A DNA stretch of 64,000 bases, taken from positions 153,103 through 217,102 of the forward strand of contig NZ_JACGVG010000029.1 in the NCBI RefSeq assembly GCF_014077095.1. Direction: 5' to 3'. This document shows, in pieces, positions 63,621 to 64,000 of this stretch. Numbering within the stretch: the first letter of the stretch is position 1; the number at the start of each line of letters is the position of its first letter. The position numbers were made by a program, and so were the translations under genes. The notes beneath the pieces are model-generated. The model saw nothing but the letters and a program-made list of their open reading frames with translations. It did not search any database and had not been told where the DNA came from. Origin of the DNA: Colwellia sp. MB02u-6 (GTDB taxonomy: Bacteria > Pseudomonadota > Gammaproteobacteria > Enterobacterales > Alteromonadaceae).

Positions 63621-63715
63621 ATTGATACAAAACCTAATCTGAAGTATTAAGTGTCTTTAAAAGCTAATGTCTCGAATGTAGCAAAAGTGAATGTTCAGAT
63701 ACGAAACACCAACGG

Positions 63716-63810
63716 CAGCTATGAGCTTGCAGGAGACACTAACCTCACTTCTAAATATTGTACTTTTATCGACTGGCAACAAGGCCACCATTGCCGACAG
63801 TCACATAGTT
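63716..63810. repeat. Right copy of the repeat bracketing the integron
   Basis: See 57545-57628. The shared blocks are CTTGCAGGAGACACT, TCGACTGG, and GCCACCA. It starts about 95 bases after the last attC. Confidence 0.55.
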
Positions 63811-63946
63811 GAATAGGTATTACTTCAAAGTGGCTTTGGTGACGTTAGCTCTTGTTTGTTCTTTAGATCAACTGTTAGCCCAGCCTGTGTGAAAACTAAT
63901 TATTGTAAGTTTTCATTATTGAGGGTTTATATCAGCTCTTTATAAG

Positions 63947-63965
63947 GCTTCGCGTAGCGAAGCCG
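63947..63965. repeat. Small perfect hairpin near the right edge
   Basis: GGCTTCG / CGAAGCC with loop CGTAG. No T tract follows. 63811-64000 otherwise shows no gene. Confidence 0.4.
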
Positions 63966-64000
63966 ATATTTATGAATATCCATGCTTTATATTTTTTATT

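Noticed and set aside
1..64000. tRNA, rRNA or riboswitch genes
   Set aside because: I scanned by eye for GGTTCRA-type T arms, rRNA segments and common riboswitch cores and found none convincing; a covariance search could still reveal small RNAs.

Overview
The window reads as chromosomal DNA of an AT-rich marine gammaproteobacterium, most likely Colwelliaceae or another Alteromonadales relative. This rests on codon use, the PHA/acetate cluster, CbpA/CbpM, the biotin operon, AsnRS, and a chromosomal integron of the type common in marine Gammaproteobacteria. The assignment is inference; no 16S gene is present.

Layout. 0-16 kb: a fermentation, polyhydroxyalkanoate and stress island. It holds the end of a sensor kinase, a CDF metal transporter, a cytochrome c lipoprotein, CbpA/CbpM, and the minus-strand operon phaC - fabI-like reductase - MaoC/phosphotransacylase fusion - ackA. 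A second, paralogous kinase with its FixJ/NarL-type regulator follows, then a permease/thioredoxin pair. 16-21 kb: a Tus-family replication-terminus protein preceded by a convincing LexA box, then about 2 kb of decayed genes, a perfect 19-bp inverted-repeat element, twin perfect hairpins and a tyrosine recombinase. 21-32 kb: ordinary metabolic genes (YghU, a nucleotide pyrophosphatase-like phosphatase, a phosphoribosyltransferase, a TPR lipoprotein, a frameshifted ferredoxin-NADP reductase, an orphan HicB, PepE, an M20 amidohydrolase). 32-34.4 kb: a dead REP-type (Y1) transposase element and a short integron cassette array with no integrase. 34.7-44 kb: a Met-rich exported protein, a SYLF lipoprotein, bioBFCD divergent from bioA, and asnS. 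44.6-46.8 kb: a second integrase-less cassette array on the minus strand. 47-50.3 kb: decayed genes, another tyrosine recombinase and an IS3-family remnant. 50.6-56 kb: an aminotransferase, an RpiR-type regulator and a TonB-dependent receptor that may form one regulon. 57-63.6 kb: a complete integron with intI, an SOS box, attI and nine cassettes.

Most notable system: three separate cassette arrays lie within about 31 kb, but there is only one intI. Each array starts at a homologous leader of about 147 bp that begins with a palindrome related to GGATATTACTGAGA/TCTCAGTAATATCC and ends at the G^TTA cassette junction. The same small membrane-protein cassette occurs in array 1 and array 3. The integrase promoter carries a LexA-type box, as does the Tus-family gene, so cassette shuffling and a replication-fork-trap protein may both be tied to the SOS response.

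Limits: all calls were made by reading the sequence. No database search, structure prediction or statistical test was run. Positions of sites and repeats were counted by hand and may be off by a base or two.
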